From positions 1 through 64,000 of the forward strand of contig RCTD01000021.1 in NCBI GenBank assembly GCA_014898415.1: DNA of 64,000 nucleotides, given 5' to 3'. The DNA comes from Stromatinia cepivora. Lineage: Eukaryota > Ascomycota > Leotiomycetes > Helotiales > Sclerotiniaceae. Shown one piece after another: positions 1-12,210 of this stretch (position 1 is the first letter of the stretch; each line of letters starts with the position of its first letter). The notes beneath the pieces are model-generated. The model saw nothing but the letters and a program-made list of their open reading frames with translations, ran no database searches and was not told where the DNA came from. Made by a program: the position numbers and the translations under genes.

Positions 1-331
1 CAAAAAGGGTTGAGAGCTCACGGGTCTTTGCTCATGCAATTTCTAGAAAAGTTGGAGGTGAAGAATGTGGCGTTTTTGACGGGTCCATGGGCAAGATTTG
101 AAAGTGTTGAATGATATGATATTGAGTAAGCAAATTATTGCCAGGCTACAAGATACCCGCGATGATTCTCCGAAGGAAATATTGATTTAACAATTTGCTA
201 AAACTATCTATCAATGGTTACAACCCGATCACTGGATGGATAGAAGGTTAAGAGAACCACCGAGGTGAAATGTACAAAAAGGCTTTTGAGAGTCCTGTAC
301 TCAATAGGGGAACTAAAAGTCTAATCAGATA
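1..331. other. Left edge, no gene seen
   Basis: AT-rich non-coding sequence downstream of the first minus-strand gene. I see no reading frame, RNA gene or repeat in it. It may hold the 3' untranslated region of that gene. Confidence 0.5.
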
Positions 332-1749
332 CTAGTGATCAACCAATTGGTGCCCGAAAAGCTCATTAGTGGTAAAGACACGGCTCAATTCTTCTTCTTC
401 ATGATGGTCCAGTCCTTCAATCAATGGATCTAACCTGTAACGGCCAGGAACCTTCGTATCTATGGGGTTGTTTAGTGACAGCATATTTCTTCTCCACGAT
501 GCAGTTTTACTCCGAGGATAATCTTTCATTTTAGATAAGAACCTCTCTTGATTTTCGTCGAACTCCGGGATTTCAGAAGCTGGCAAATTTCTAAAAAGAC
601 TATTCTTCGGTCCAATAAAAGGCGTGGATATTACTGGTGGAGGTCGCGCCCTCCTAATCTTCTTTTTCTGAATTGGCGTTTTCGTGCGTGTTGCAATCGA
701 CAGCTTCTTCTGAACAACCTGGCCTTCCGCAGGTTTTTGTACAGTTTGGCTATTAGACTTCTTTGTGGCATCATCCACTCTTGGGAGAGCTGGGTATTTC
801 GATTTGGGAAAAGTATGATCTTCCAATTCATGTGGGAATTGCATAAAGCTGCTGAGCTGCAAAATAACGGCTTGGTCCCTTATGACGGCAGAAATTCGAT
901 CAGCAAATGCTTGTCTGTGAAAGCCGATATCTGGAATTGGTTCGTTTATCGGCAGCCGATCATGCGTTAAGCATACGATGTTCAGGACTGTCATAATCCC
1001 ACGTGATGTAGAATCGTTCTGCTGGTGGCATTTGTGTAAAATGATGCGAGGTCTTTTGGGTAATCCGAAACCTTCTGACACGCCAGTCCTAGTAGCGCGA
1101 CTTCCGGTAGTATATGCTCATTGAGTGATTCCAGAGAGTTATATATCGATAAATACGACCTGTCAACGTGGCGAGCAAACTCCACGGTAAACCAGTGAGA
1201 AGCCAGCAACATAGCACCGACGTATCTGTTTGTCTTTGCCAATGTATTCGGTAAATCTCCGATGGGCAAGTTCTCTTTGACAACATGTAAGATCCAATTA
1301 AAAAAACATGGCCCTACCAAGGACAACTTCCTCTGCGCGACACTTGACTCGAGACAAATTATAGCTCTTAAAACAGAGTCACCCAAACACTCATCTTTTC
1401 GTAACTCCTCAGTAATAGTCGAATCATCCGGCCTATCTATGCCAAATTGTACAAATGGGTCTGCATCAAATAATTGAGGATGATTCACGTGAAGATGATC
1501 AGAGGTCGATGGGTGAACAGTTTGGCTGTAGGTCAGTGAGTTGCCAGCGGGTGGGGGACAATTTTCTCCTGTAAATGATGTGACAGATGCTAATGAGACA
1601 GTATCTCCTGGTGTAGAGTCTAGAGGTGAGTGTAGAGATGAGTTATATCCTGTATTTTGAGAACGGTCACAGGACAGTAACAACCCCCGAGGCAGTGCCT
1701 GACCTTCCACGATCGACGCGGGCGAGGAAAATTGTCCATCATCTTCCAT
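332..1749 (-). CDS. Hypothetical protein, two exons
   Basis: I do not recognise this protein. Two overlapping minus-strand frames join through a short intron with donor GTTTCG, right after ...LGLACQK (about 1076), and acceptor CCACCAG (about 1027). The phase-0 join gives ...ACQK-QNDSTSRG... and a protein of about 450 residues. The start at 1749 (MEDDGQFSS) sits in a good context (aacaATGG). The first half has a low-complexity Ser/Thr/Pro region and then a predicted helical segment (FFNWILHVVKENL, LAKTNRYVGAMLLASHWF). The second half is basic, with KKKIRRARPPP, which could be a nuclear localisation signal. The helical part vaguely recalls a cyclin-like fold, but I would not call it one. It is probably a lineage-restricted fungal gene. 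Confidence 0.6.
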
Positions 1750-2356
1750 TGTTTAATGAGAGTGAGAATACATAATAGATATAATAAAGATATGGTGATT
1801 AAAATATTCCAACGCACATTAAGAGAATTGTAAAATTATGATTTTGGTGAACAACGACATGGTAAAGAGTAATAGAAAATAAGATTGTGTGCGATGCCAT
1901 TCTCAAAAAGGAATGGGCTCTTAACAGGCTCCTTCCCCAACAGTATCTAAATACCTGATTTCTCACAGAAATCCCCTTATTTCTATGAGATATCACCTTT
2001 GCATTCCCCATAGAACTAGCTGGAAATCATATTGAGATGATGAACTTGATATTGAAAAGCTCTTTTAGAAACTTCAGAAGATGGTTTCATGAAAGTTTGG
2101 ATCACTTGTAACTTGTACTAGGTATTCACTTCAAATTGACTAGCGTTACCCCGTACTTTGACCAACATCATCACTCCCAAATATTCCTAAAAAAAAAAAA
2201 CTTATAACATCTCATCGACCTGCCAGAGACTACGAGGATCCTTCTTCAATCTTATCTTCAAATCCAGTCTTTTGGAATATAAGCAGTAAGGAATTTCCGG
2301 TTAACGAGTCTGGAAAGCAGAGGCTAATTTATTGAAATCTCTCAGCAGCGGGCAAA
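1750..2356. other. Divergent intergenic region
   Basis: This stretch lies between two genes transcribed away from each other, so it should hold both promoters. It contains an A-run near 2190. I see no RNA gene or repeat. Confidence 0.4.
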
Positions 2357-3181
2357 ATGTCTGACACTTCTCACCTTCTATGGGATAATACAGCACCACA
2401 CCCAAACAAACCTCCAAGATCCAATGCCACTACTCCCGGGGGAAAACCTGACAAAAGTGCGCAGCAAATTAACGCCAGCAAAATTCCCTTGTCCAGAGAA
2501 GTTACGACTAGAACAGGGCAAACTCTTGCTCGTGATCCGGCATTCTTGAAGGCTGTGAAAGAATTTAACTCGAGATAAGCACGAGGAGAGATAATTACGG
2601 TCCTGGAAGGCTTATACGATGCTGACGGAGGAGATGCACCAGATGCGTGTCCTGCAGCAAATATGCCGCAGAAGCCAACGAAGGCGAATATGATGACAAA
2701 GGCGAAAAAGGTGACGGCGGCGAAGACCACAAAAAGTCCCTCGGATGCTAAGAACACGAGAGATAAGGCGATGATTCCATATAGCGACAGTTCCGAGGAT
2801 TCCGACGAGGGAGATACACCAGATGCGCCTCCAACAAAGAAGCCAAAAAAGCCAACGAATGTGAAGAGGGTGACGAATGCGAAGACTACAAAAGGTCCCT
2901 CGAATGCTAAGGACACGAGAGATAAGGTGATGATTGCATATGAAAAAATGCACTTGCGTGTTATTGACATCGGGGTCAAGTCCATTGAGCAGTCTGTAAG
3001 AGCCTTACAAAAGACTAATCCGGATGTTTTGGTGAAGGTCCCCCAGTCAAAAAGCATGTTTGGATCACCGAAAGTATTCAACGAAGATCATGCAACCTCG
3101 TCGACGGTCACTATTTGTGTTTTGATTCTCAAGTATCGCTTGATTTCCAAAGTTCTATTAGAGTATTACATACAACCATAG
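2357..3181 (+). pseudogene. Lys-rich repeat protein frame broken by an in-frame stop
   Basis: The ATG at 2357 (gcaaaATGTCTG) opens a 73-codon frame that ends in TAA at 2576-2578. The same frame then stays open from 2579 to the stop at 3181. The part after the stop holds two imperfect tandem copies of a basic module of about 45-50 residues (GDAPDA..., KPTKAN..., TTKSPSDAKNTRDKAMIPY, then GDTPDA..., KPTNVK..., TTKGPSNAKDTRDKVMIAY). A short helical tail follows. The likeliest reading is a gene with a nonsense codon. Alternatives are a real 73-residue protein followed by relic sequence, or a weak in-frame intron (donor GTGATC at 2532, acceptors near 2642 or 2657) that would remove the stop. I recognise no domain. 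An antisense frame over the same bases is Phe/Val-rich only because Lys/Glu codons are read backwards. Confidence 0.45.
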
Positions 3182-3272
3182 AGAACCAAAGACTTCAGAT
3201 AAGGTTAAAAATAATATATTCCTTTTCTCTGCTATATATCGTTGCATATACCATGCTATCATTATCACCTAT

Positions 3273-4863
3273 TTACACTCTCCGTAAAACCCACAACCCC
3301 TTTGTAGCCCTCTTCACACTCTCCGTCCTCGTCATCTGCCTCCTCACCGGCGGGTCATCACCCTCCTCAGAACTCTCTCTTTCCCCCTCTCTCCTCGCCT
3401 CATCATCATCCCTTATTTCCTTCTCCCTATCACCTTCCCTCAAACTATCCAATTCCTTGATTTTCCAAGCCCTGACACCCCACATACACATCGCAGCTCC
3501 TATATACATACATCCTGCGTAGACCTGTGCGTGTAGATATATATCCCCAGATGAAGCTCTCAACTTTAATCCAATTGCCTCTGAAAATGTGCAAGGTATC
3601 ACTAGAATTAGCCAAGTTATAGACAGAGCCGAAGGAAGAACTTTTAAACCAACTACTTCTGCGCCTACTGGGGCGATAGTAGCCCAAAATGTGCCCGATA
3701 CAGTTCCAACGATAATAGCGAAGAAGATGAGAACGCCGTAGGATTTAGCAAAGATCCAAATGACGAGGCAGAAAAATCCTGCAAGGAAAGTACATGTGCC
3801 AGCCATATTGATACGCCCGGTTGCATCCGAGAAGCCCCCTACGAATGGTCGACCAAGACCTTGTCCGAGATTTAGGAGAGCACCAATAACAGAACCTTGC
3901 TTGGCTGAGAGACCTATACTCCTCGCGTAATTTGGCAAGGAGAAGAGAAGAACAATGTATGCAAGCATACTAAAGAATCCCCATCCAAGTAGGAGGAGAA
4001 ATTCAGGCCTCTTGAACAATTGTGTGTCAAAAGCTTTTTGAACAGATCCAACAGCTTTGTTCCGATCCCTAACCAAAATTGTGCAAATGGTATTCACTCC
4101 AAAAGCCAAAATAGCCAATATTCGAAAAGCCCAGCCTAATCCAATGGATTGAATCATTGCATTTGTCCCCAAGGAATATATTAACCCTCCAAGTCCACTT
4201 CCAGCTGCTGAAATGCCATTGGCTAAAGATCGGCGCTTCGAGAACCACTGTGGGACAACTCCAACACTACCTACGAAGAGAAAACCCATACCGAACCCAA
4301 AAGCGACACCTTGTGATAGAAACAGATGCCATATCTCATATGCAAAAGAAGCTCCCAGAAGTCCCGCTGTTTCGAATAAGATACCGATGGCTAGAGTGAT
4401 TTGTGTCCCAAATTTGCGCGTACAGATCGTAGCTACTGGTGCCGTAAACAGAGCTAAAGAAATCGATAGACCGCCAACGAATGCATATTCAAGTGAAGTT
4501 GCGCCAGGAAAAGTATTATTCGCGAGGTAGTGAGCGAGAAAGACTCCATAGGACTGACAGCCTCATTAGCATTAGGAAAGTATACAAAGCTTTCTCACTA
4601 ACACTGTTCACTCCCCAAGTATGCCCATTGATTAAGAATACGCATGCGACACAAACCCAGCCATATCCGCCATCCGGAGGTACATCAATCGGCTTCGAGA
4701 CCTCTATTCTTTCGGGGTCATCGGTGTAGTGTCCTTGGTCTTCCACTGAATGGGTCTTATCTAATGGGCCCCTTATATCGTCCACGTTCCCCACCACATT
4801 CGCATCATTGATTTCGTTGTTGTCATCCCGTATTCCTGACCGCTCATCTTTTATGGCACTCAT
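3273..4863 (-). CDS. MFS transporter, monocarboxylate permease type
   Basis: A plasma-membrane or organellar transporter of the major facilitator superfamily, monocarboxylate porter group (fungal Mch-like). Exons are 4863-4603 and 4553-3273. The 49-base intron has donor GTTAGT, branch GCTAAT and acceptor GTCAG, and gives 513 residues. The family signature before the first membrane helix is visible as VPPDGGYGW at residues 61-69, after a hydrophilic acidic N-terminus. The joined exon reads ...GVNS-SYGVFLAHYL..., which fits the first transmembrane segment. About twelve hydrophobic segments follow. The C-terminus is cytosolic-looking, with Arg/Glu/Asp-rich stretches. Yeast Mch proteins are not proven monocarboxylate importers, so the substrate is open. 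The upstream flank is about 1.75 kb without a gene. Confidence 0.9.
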
Positions 4864-5480
4864 CTCATATAGAGGGGAGAATCCTTGGTTGTTTAATACA
4901 GAAGGAAAATATATGAGATGGAGAAAGTATAGATAATATATACTTGAAGAGAGGAAGAAAATGGTAAAAATTAAAGAAGGAAATCCATAGAGATAAGTAA
5001 GCTCAATAGCAATCTTCTACTCACCGTAACCGGCGCATGTATTGATGTGATGGCGAAGGGCGCGAAAATTTTAGTCATGAAATGCTTTTTCTTTACCTGA
5101 GCTGCCTTCCCCGCAAAGTTAATACCCTCGAGTTATTCACTTATGGTGTCTGTAGAATCGCTATAAACTCGGGAATAAGAATCCTGCAGCAAGAATAGTT
5201 AATAGTTAATTGGAGCCGAAGATCCGATTACTATCCTTCACCACCAATCATTTTGCTTGGTGAGATGGACATTTGTGGATACCAATGTATTCAAGTATGG
5301 TTGACGTTGATACACTGAAGAAGGTGAAGAAAATGAAGATGAAGAAGGCGTGAGATTCTTATGGTGTGGAGATCTTGGTGGGCTGTGATGGAAGAGGTGA
5401 AGAAGGAGATGGAGAAGAGGAAAGGAACAAAAGGATCTATTGCTCTGTTGCACCTTACCTACAGAGGTACAAGGCGGTAA

Positions 5481-5679
5481 ATATTGTTACACCGCCTTTA
5501 TCACAGGGATAAATAATAGAACGAGAGAATCAGCTCAGTTTTAAGATTATTGTCATAATAAATCTTCAACCATAACCTAACAAATATTAATTATAACATC
5601 AAAATATCAGGAAATTCAATAGAATCCATCCATGATATAAAGGATGATTTGCCGGCAGGAAAAGGCGGTGTAACAATAT
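5481..5679. mobile_element. MITE-like element with 19-base terminal inverted repeats
   Basis: Perfect 19-base inverted repeats (ATATTGTTACACCGCCTTT at 5481-5499 and its reverse complement at 5661-5679) enclose 161 AT-rich bases without a reading frame. If the terminal repeat starts at TTGTTACACC, a TA dinucleotide lies on both sides, as for Tc1/mariner-type insertions; because the arms are symmetric this is only suggestive. An extra copy of the GGCGGT core at 5473-5478 forms a small palindrome with the left arm. Known: short non-autonomous elements of this shape are common in fungal intergenic DNA. Inferred: this is one of them. Confidence 0.55.
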
Positions 5680-6276
5680 GTATATAACAATATATAGTCC
5701 GTAACTTCCCTTATATAATCTATCATTTTACATATGTGTGGGGGTTCTTGATGGGTTGTATTAGAAGGAATAGAAATTGTAGAGAGGAACAAAAATCATT
5801 ATTACTAATCAAGCCTTGTATTCGGAGTACGGCGTATTCGCTGTTCTGGATGCGTTTGCACCTTATGCAGCTACCATCACAAAATCTCCATTAACTGGAT
5901 CCAAAAAATGCAGATAAAAAAAAAGGAAGAAATCAATGGAACCTTCAGAAGCTTTGAGAATCTTTGCGATTTATGAGAAATCAAAGTTTTATATGGTTTT
6001 TAATTACGGAAATAATACCTTCACAATTTCTATGATACATGAATGAATGAATACATTTCGTTGGTACTTTGTTGTTGCTGCGACGACTGTTTTAGCCTCA
6101 GCCAATTGTTGACTTCGGCGCGATAAACGATAAAGCAAAATAGAAACATTGTCAATTTGGATAGAAAACAGCGAGAAGAGAACTTAAAAGGTTAAAAGTA
6201 CAAAGTGATACAATACATATTTGACTCACTTCCTGTTACTATCAAATTCATAATATCTCAGACCTATAGCAAGTAT

Positions 6277-6277
6277 A

Positions 6278-6306
<29 letters not shown>
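6277..6306. repeat. (ATT)n microsatellite
   Basis: About nine ATT units in a row upstream of the LIM-domain gene, in non-coding sequence. Confidence 0.9.
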
Positions 6307-6308
<2 letters not shown>

Positions 6309-6619
6309 TGGCACTCTTTACAATCTCATTGGTTGGTAAACATTGTTTTCCTTTTACTTTCTTTCCCCTCTATAATTTCTTCATTTTCTCTCCCTCCCTC
6401 ACCATCCTCAATATCCCAAATTAACACCCCACGAATCATACCTCGAATACTGCTATCACAGATACTTGGAACTTTCACATTGGATACAACCTCTGACGCA
6501 ACACACACCGCCAACGAATCCACCTACCTAACGCTGTCTACTATACTTAAAGCTTCTTTGCCTTAACTAAAATTGTTTGTTTGGAATAGAACCAACTTTT
6601 TTAACTTCTAGTATTCACC

Positions 6620-9289
6620 ATGTTACTGAGAGAAAAATCCAAAGACCAAACCGACCGTAAAGTCTCTCCTCCTGGACCATCATATATGTCAAATGATCAA
6701 TTTGGTGAGCTCGATTTTATTTTTCTTGTTTACAGCTACATGAGAAATTCAAGAGGCTAGAAAATGGTCTTGCCTCTTTACTAACAACCAGCAGCGGACT
6801 ACTTAGCAGATTTAAGAAATAATCGTGTTGCACGCCCGAGTGGTGCAAGACCTGCCCCTCCAAGTAAACGCAGGCAATCGAATTCAGTATCGTCGATATT
6901 ACCAGCGAGCACCCCGCAGGCCAATGCCCCACCAGAGATCCCAGCTTCTGTCGATCTTTCACCGCGACCCGAAAGTTCCTTTTTGCGCAGACCAGCTCGA
7001 AATTCCCTCGGATCATATTCCTCAGTCAGCTCTAGAGCAGGTCGCTCACTCGTTCAGCCACCATCTCAAGAGCCTCCTCTCAAACCCTCTGAAGTTGTAC
7101 CTAGTGCTACATATATAGAACGGGGTTTGAGATGGATGGAAAAGGAGGAGGCAGCATCTCTACGAGAGGCTATGGAGGACATGGATATGAAAGGAGAGCA
7201 CGACGACGAACTGCGAATTCACAATGCCGCGCAAGAGGAAGCATCCGAGTTAGTCTATGCGCACCAGTTTGGGGAAAAATTCAAGAACCCTGACGCGCCG
7301 TATCGATATAAAGACCACTTGAGGAAGAACAGTTATGCACACGCGAGGACTCAAAGCGCTGGTCGAAATGGAGGTCTCGTTATGGCTACAGGACTTGCTA
7401 GGGATACAGTTCCAAGGACAAACTCAACCGGTAGCGATGACGAAGGACAAAAGAACTCCGGAATTTCAAGGCCTTCCTCCCCAATCAAGGCTGGCGTTAC
7501 TCCAGAACCAACGTTACGTGGATCTCTAGATACTGGTCGAGATGCAATGGCTCAACAAGCGGCTACCAAGACTTACGGTGGTGTTGGCCGAGTACAAAAC
7601 GGAAGAAAAATGAGCGGTGGTGGTAAGAGAAATATTAGCGGTGAGGTCAAAGGCAGCTTTACCGGTGAACAGATCTGGGAGGAGCCAGAACGAGAAACCA
7701 CGAGCGACTCCGATCGTGGTCGACCTTTAGATGGTCGCCCTGCCTCTGCTCTACAAATCAAACCCCGAAATCCCCTCAATCGCGTCCAATTTTCGGGCGA
7801 TGTTCAACGATCGAATAGTACCCCTCCTGAAATCACCAAGAAGCTTTCCAGTACCGAGATCTATAAAAATCCGCCAACGCAATCAAGGAATCCTGTATAT
7901 ACTGCAAATCCGTCCCCAGCGAACGAACCTGAAGCCGAGAAGGAAGATATCCCAAAAAAGAACGGTGTTGAGATCAGAGGTGATGATATACGTCAAGCGA
8001 CAAGTATGCGTCTTAGTGACCGCAGTCCAAAACTCCCCACACCCACTGCTGTCAGTGATAAACCTGGCCGACCTATTGTAAGCTTTGATAAAGATTGGAA
8101 GCCGCAAGAGGCTGATGACAAGCCAGAAGTGCGAAGAAGATCGCCGTTCGATCGCCGCCCAAATAGCCAAAAGCAAAGCCTACCTGCTCGACCAGGCCCG
8201 ACGCCTATCGCATCAAACAAGGATTTTAGTGCACCGCCCCAAGTGAACGTTCCGATGCCCAGTATAAATATCTCAGGATCAACCCCGTCAGTCCCTACCA
8301 TAAACTTTCCTGATTCCCCTAAAATTTCTGTTTCGGCTCCTAGTGTTCCAACGATCATTGAACCAGGTTCAAGCCCAACCAAATCAGCACCAGCTGTACC
8401 AACGATAAACATTCCAACCATCAACGAGCCAGTATCTCAGTCCACGCCTCAGATTCCCACAATTTCAGAGCCTGGATCGTCACAATCAAAAGCAAGGCCC
8501 CTTCCAGATCCGAAGACTGCCTCAAAACGCCCCAACCCACGACAAGCCCCTGCGCCTGTTCCTCGAGGCCACTGGTCTCCTGCGGTAGGTAGTCGAGCCA
8601 CTGCAACTTGTCACCAGTGTCAACTGCCAATTGAGGGAAAAGTAGTGGCCCTTCGCGGTATACCCGAGCGGTTCCATCCGGAATGCTTCATATGTTTTAC
8701 ATGTGGTACCGCTCTTCAAGACCTCGAAATCAGCCCAGAACCCGCCGTCTCCCGCGCAGCGCGTCTCGATCGTATCAAGCGTCGTGCCCAGGGAGAAACG
8801 ATCCCCGATACTGAAGGTGAAACAGAAGCCGAAGACGGAGATGCTAGACTACGATTCTATTGCCATCTCGACTGGCACGAACTTTATGCCCCTCGCTGTA
8901 AACATTGCAAAACCCCCATCATCGGTGAACATGCCGTTGCACTTGGAGAGCACTGGCACTATGGTCATTTCTTTTGCGCCGAGTGTGGAGATCCTTTCGA
9001 ACAAGGAATGACGCATATCGAAAAAGATGGATATGCCTGGTGTCTTTCATGCCAGACCAAACGCACGGAACGCAAAGCCCCGAAATGTAAAAAATGCAAG
9101 AAAGCCGTTCTAGGCCAGTACGTACAAGCGTTAGGCGGCGAATGGCATGATGAATGCTTTAGATGCGGGCATTGCGCGGGTGGATTTGATGATGGACAAA
9201 TTTTCCCTTGTCAGAGAGGAAATAAGGGGGAGGGTGGTGAAATTATTGTGCTTTGTACGGGATGCATGGAGAAGGAATTGAAGCAATGA
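6620..9289 (+). CDS. LIM-domain protein, paxillin-like
   Basis: A predicted cytoskeletal or Rho-signalling adaptor related to fungal Pxl1-type proteins. Exons are 6620-6704 and 6795-9289. The join ...SNDQF-ADYLADLRNNRVARP... keeps frame and gives 859 residues; the start context is attcaccATGTTAC. The long middle part is Ser/Pro/Lys-rich and probably disordered. At about residues 525-590 it repeats a VPTI[NIS]xP-type motif at least five times. The C-terminal 225 residues hold three LIM double zinc fingers: the first from CHQC..., the second from CKHCKTPI..., the third from CKKCKKAV..., each with the usual Cys/His spacing. The first LIM domain has a long acidic insert (about 45 residues) between its two fingers. 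In yeast, Pxl1 acts at sites of polarised growth and the cytokinetic ring; a similar role here is inference. Confidence 0.9.
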
Positions 9290-10814
9290 AGGCTTGTATG
9301 ACTTATGCGTCTATGTTTTCCATCTGTATTTCTTGTCTTTCGTTTTGCACTGTAGGGTAGGGTAGGGCTTGGATTGGGATGGGCGGTTCTTGGTTGGTTT
9401 CAGCATTGAATCGTCCTTTTGTGAGCATGAGAGCGAGCGCGTTGGGAACATAACAAGCAAGCAAGCATTTTTCTTATGTGCATACATTTCTTTTTGGGGG
9501 GGGGGGGGGGCGAAGAGTGGTAGTAAGGAAATGGAATGAATAAATTGATATTTGTAATGTGCAATCAATGGAAGAGTAATGTGTGTAACTGTTCTGTTGG
9601 TTCTCAAGACTGACTATGCCATACCAAACCATACCACTCTTGAGTTTAACACCAATAGATTACCCGATCGGATGGTATCTTGCTAAACATTTTTGGGATT
9701 TTGTTGTATGTCTAGAATGTTTAGTGCTGTTATTAATTTGATATCTATCGATTGGGGTTAGCAACTAGCAGTTGGCTGGGTGGATGGTAGGATTAGATGG
9801 TAATGGGATGAAATGGTTGGTAAGTTTTTCATGAGTATGGATGGATGAATGGATGGTTTTCCTTGGGGGCAGGATGAGTTTAGAGGGGATGTTCATTGTA
9901 TAATTTGTATTTTTGTATGGAATATGAGGTTCGTTTATCTTAGTGGCGGCGCTTTTGTCATGTGTTGTATATTTATTACTAACTGGCAGCAACTCGATGG
10001 TAATTATAGATTAGCTCGGGTTGGAGGTAATACTTCTACGTGATTACCTAGTATGTACTCAGATAATCAGATTAGATTAGATTGGAGGTGTTATGAAAAC
10101 GTTAAGTTGTTTGTACTAAGACTGACAAACGCAATCACATGTAAATAATTAAGGATTACCTAATTGATTCTAGTGCGGGAATGTACCTTCCCGATTGTTG
10201 AGATTATGCGGAATGTTCCTGGGCCTAAGCGGGAATAATTGTAAGGGTCTTCCTGGAAAAGCACGAGACCCTATTTGGAAAATAACAGGAAATTCACAAT
10301 CCCCTCATCTTATCTTACATTCATCTTCTCCCTTATTCACACCATTTTATTTTGTCTCTTTCACTTAAAACATTATCCATTTCAAGCACATTGAAAGATT
10401 GGGTAGAGAAGTTTTCAACCCTCAATTACATTGCATTACTCAAAACTACAGAAGAAACAACTTTAAGAAGGACAAACAATATTCTTTAGAAATACCCCTA
10501 TTCCTCTTCGTTCAGCTACGATATTTGGAGATATTAATATAATCGGAAGTGTTAGTAAAGCTGGGGCATCAACTCTCTGCCATCTGCAGAAACTCAACAG
10601 TCATTTTTCTGACGTTATCGCTGGGTCAATCGTGTAGGAGCATTATTAAGTCTTTAAAGCTTCAGAGTCTTATCATCTAAAACAAACCCTGATTCAGTAG
10701 GTCAGACATCTCATCCTGTCATTTGCAGATTATTAATAGCTTTGAAACAGAAAGTCTACGTTGATTCTGCATCCTTTCGCTTGCGGCCGGTTTCCTTTCG
10801 TAAAACAAAACACA
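9290..10814. other. Intergenic, with a poly-G tract
   Basis: Non-coding stretch between two same-strand genes. A run of about 16 G lies near 9495-9511 in the 3' flank of the LIM gene. The 10300-10800 part is CT-rich and looks like promoter and leader of the kinase gene. No gene or RNA seen. Confidence 0.5.
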
Positions 10815-12210
10815 ATGGCCACAACATCAACTCCAAATGCTTCCACTGGCAAGATCCGTTTCATCCCCCTCTCTTACAACTCCGCCGAGTCGCAAACATC
10901 AGCCCTACGTCTAATCCTGACCCTGCGCCCCGATTGGGGACGAACTGATGGGAAGATAGAATTTATACGATTTACGGATGGCATAACAAACACCTTGTTG
11001 AAGGTCATCAACAAGAGACCTGGGCTTTCCGCGGAAGAGATTGATAATGAGGCAGTTCTGCTGCGGGCTTATGGTCAAGGAACCGATTTAATTATCGACC
11101 GAGAGCGCGAGACTCAAAATCACGAATTACTTACGCAGTTCAATTTAGCACCAGCATTGCTTGCCCGATTTAAGAATGGAATGCTATATCGATTCATTAG
11201 AGGGGCTGTCACCAGTCCTGCAGACCTCAGAGAGAAAAGGATTTGGCGTGGAGTAGCTAGACGATTGGCAGAGTGGCATGCGGTTGTTCCGTGTCTTTCA
11301 GCGGATCGTGAGGCCCGACCCACAGAAATAAATGGTAGTGAACATTTTGCTTTTCCAGCTACATCAAGCAAAATGGATCCTGCTCTCCAAACTGCTATTG
11401 ACAACATCGCTCCTGGCAAGCCAGCCCCTAATGTTTGGACGGTGATGCAAAAATGGATATATGCACTTCCAGTGGGATCAGAGGTAGAAAAGACTCGACA
11501 GGCAACTTTGCAAAAGGAACTAACCCGTCTGGTTGCTGAGCTCAGCAATCGACCGGGTCTTGGTGAAAATAGTGTGAGTGATCTTCGTGAAACCCGATGC
11601 GACCATAGTTGTCTCTGCACGCAATGTAGTGCTACCATAACAATGCATCTCCCACTGCCTCCTTGCCGCCAAGAATCGTGCTAACATTCTCCAGCTCGTG
11701 TTTGCCCACTGCGACCTTCTAAGTGGTAATGTTATTGTGCAACCTCAACCTACTGGTATTACTACCCCGCCTGCCATAGAGACAGTCAGTTTCATCGATT
11801 ACGAATATGCAACCCCTTCTCCAGCAGCCTTTGATATTGCCAATCATTTTGCGGAGTGGGGAGGATTTGATTGCGAATATCAATATTTGCCCACACGCGC
11901 AGTAAGACTCGATTTTGTTCGCGAATACATCCGAAGTTACTTTGCTCATATGAAGCAAACTTGTGAAGAAGAAGCAGAGGTTCAGAAAATGTTCACCGAA
12001 GTGGATATATTTCGGGCGGTTCCCGGGTTCTACTGGGGAATTTGGGCCTTGATCCAGGCCACGATATCTCAAATCGATTTTGATTATGCTGCATACGCAG
12101 AAATCAGACTGGGAGAATATTGGGCTTGGAGGGAGGAGAATGACGGAAGTCGAGCGGCTTCCGGTAAGGAAATGCCCTTGAGAGAGCGAAGATGGGCGCA
12201 GGACGCATAA
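10815..12210 (+). CDS. EKI1: Ethanolamine kinase
   Basis: Phosphorylates ethanolamine with ATP, the first step of the CDP-ethanolamine (Kennedy) route to phosphatidylethanolamine; a cytosolic enzyme. Exons are 10815-11573 and 11695-12210, with a 121-base intron (donor GTGAGT, acceptor TCCAG); 424 residues. The start is the ATG in acacaATGGCC; an upstream non-ATG extension was ignored. Near the N-terminus EFIRFTDGITNTLLKV matches the nucleotide-binding loop of choline/ethanolamine kinases. The catalytic Brenner motif is AHCDLLSGN (His258, Asp260, Asn265). FIDYEYA follows, with the magnesium-binding Asp288. The FTDGITN wording and overall style point to ethanolamine rather than choline kinase. 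The symbol is by analogy with yeast; some activity on choline is possible. Confidence 0.88.

Larger units (their letters stand above)
4864..6619. other. Intergenic stretch with repeat element and microsatellite
   Basis: It lies between two divergent genes. It holds the inverted-repeat element at 5481-5679 and an (ATT)n run at about 6277-6306. Frames at 5238-5453 and 6326-6566 are low-complexity and not convincing genes. Confidence 0.5.

Noticed and set aside
2371..3081. Minus-strand frame of 236 codons rich in Phe and Val
   Set aside because: It is the antisense of Lys/Asp/Glu codons in a repeated coding-like segment; the first codon is not ATG and no membrane-protein family is recognisable.
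3115..3522. Plus-strand frame of 135 codons
   Set aside because: Antisense to the C-terminal tail of the MFS transporter, Ser/Leu-rich by composition only.
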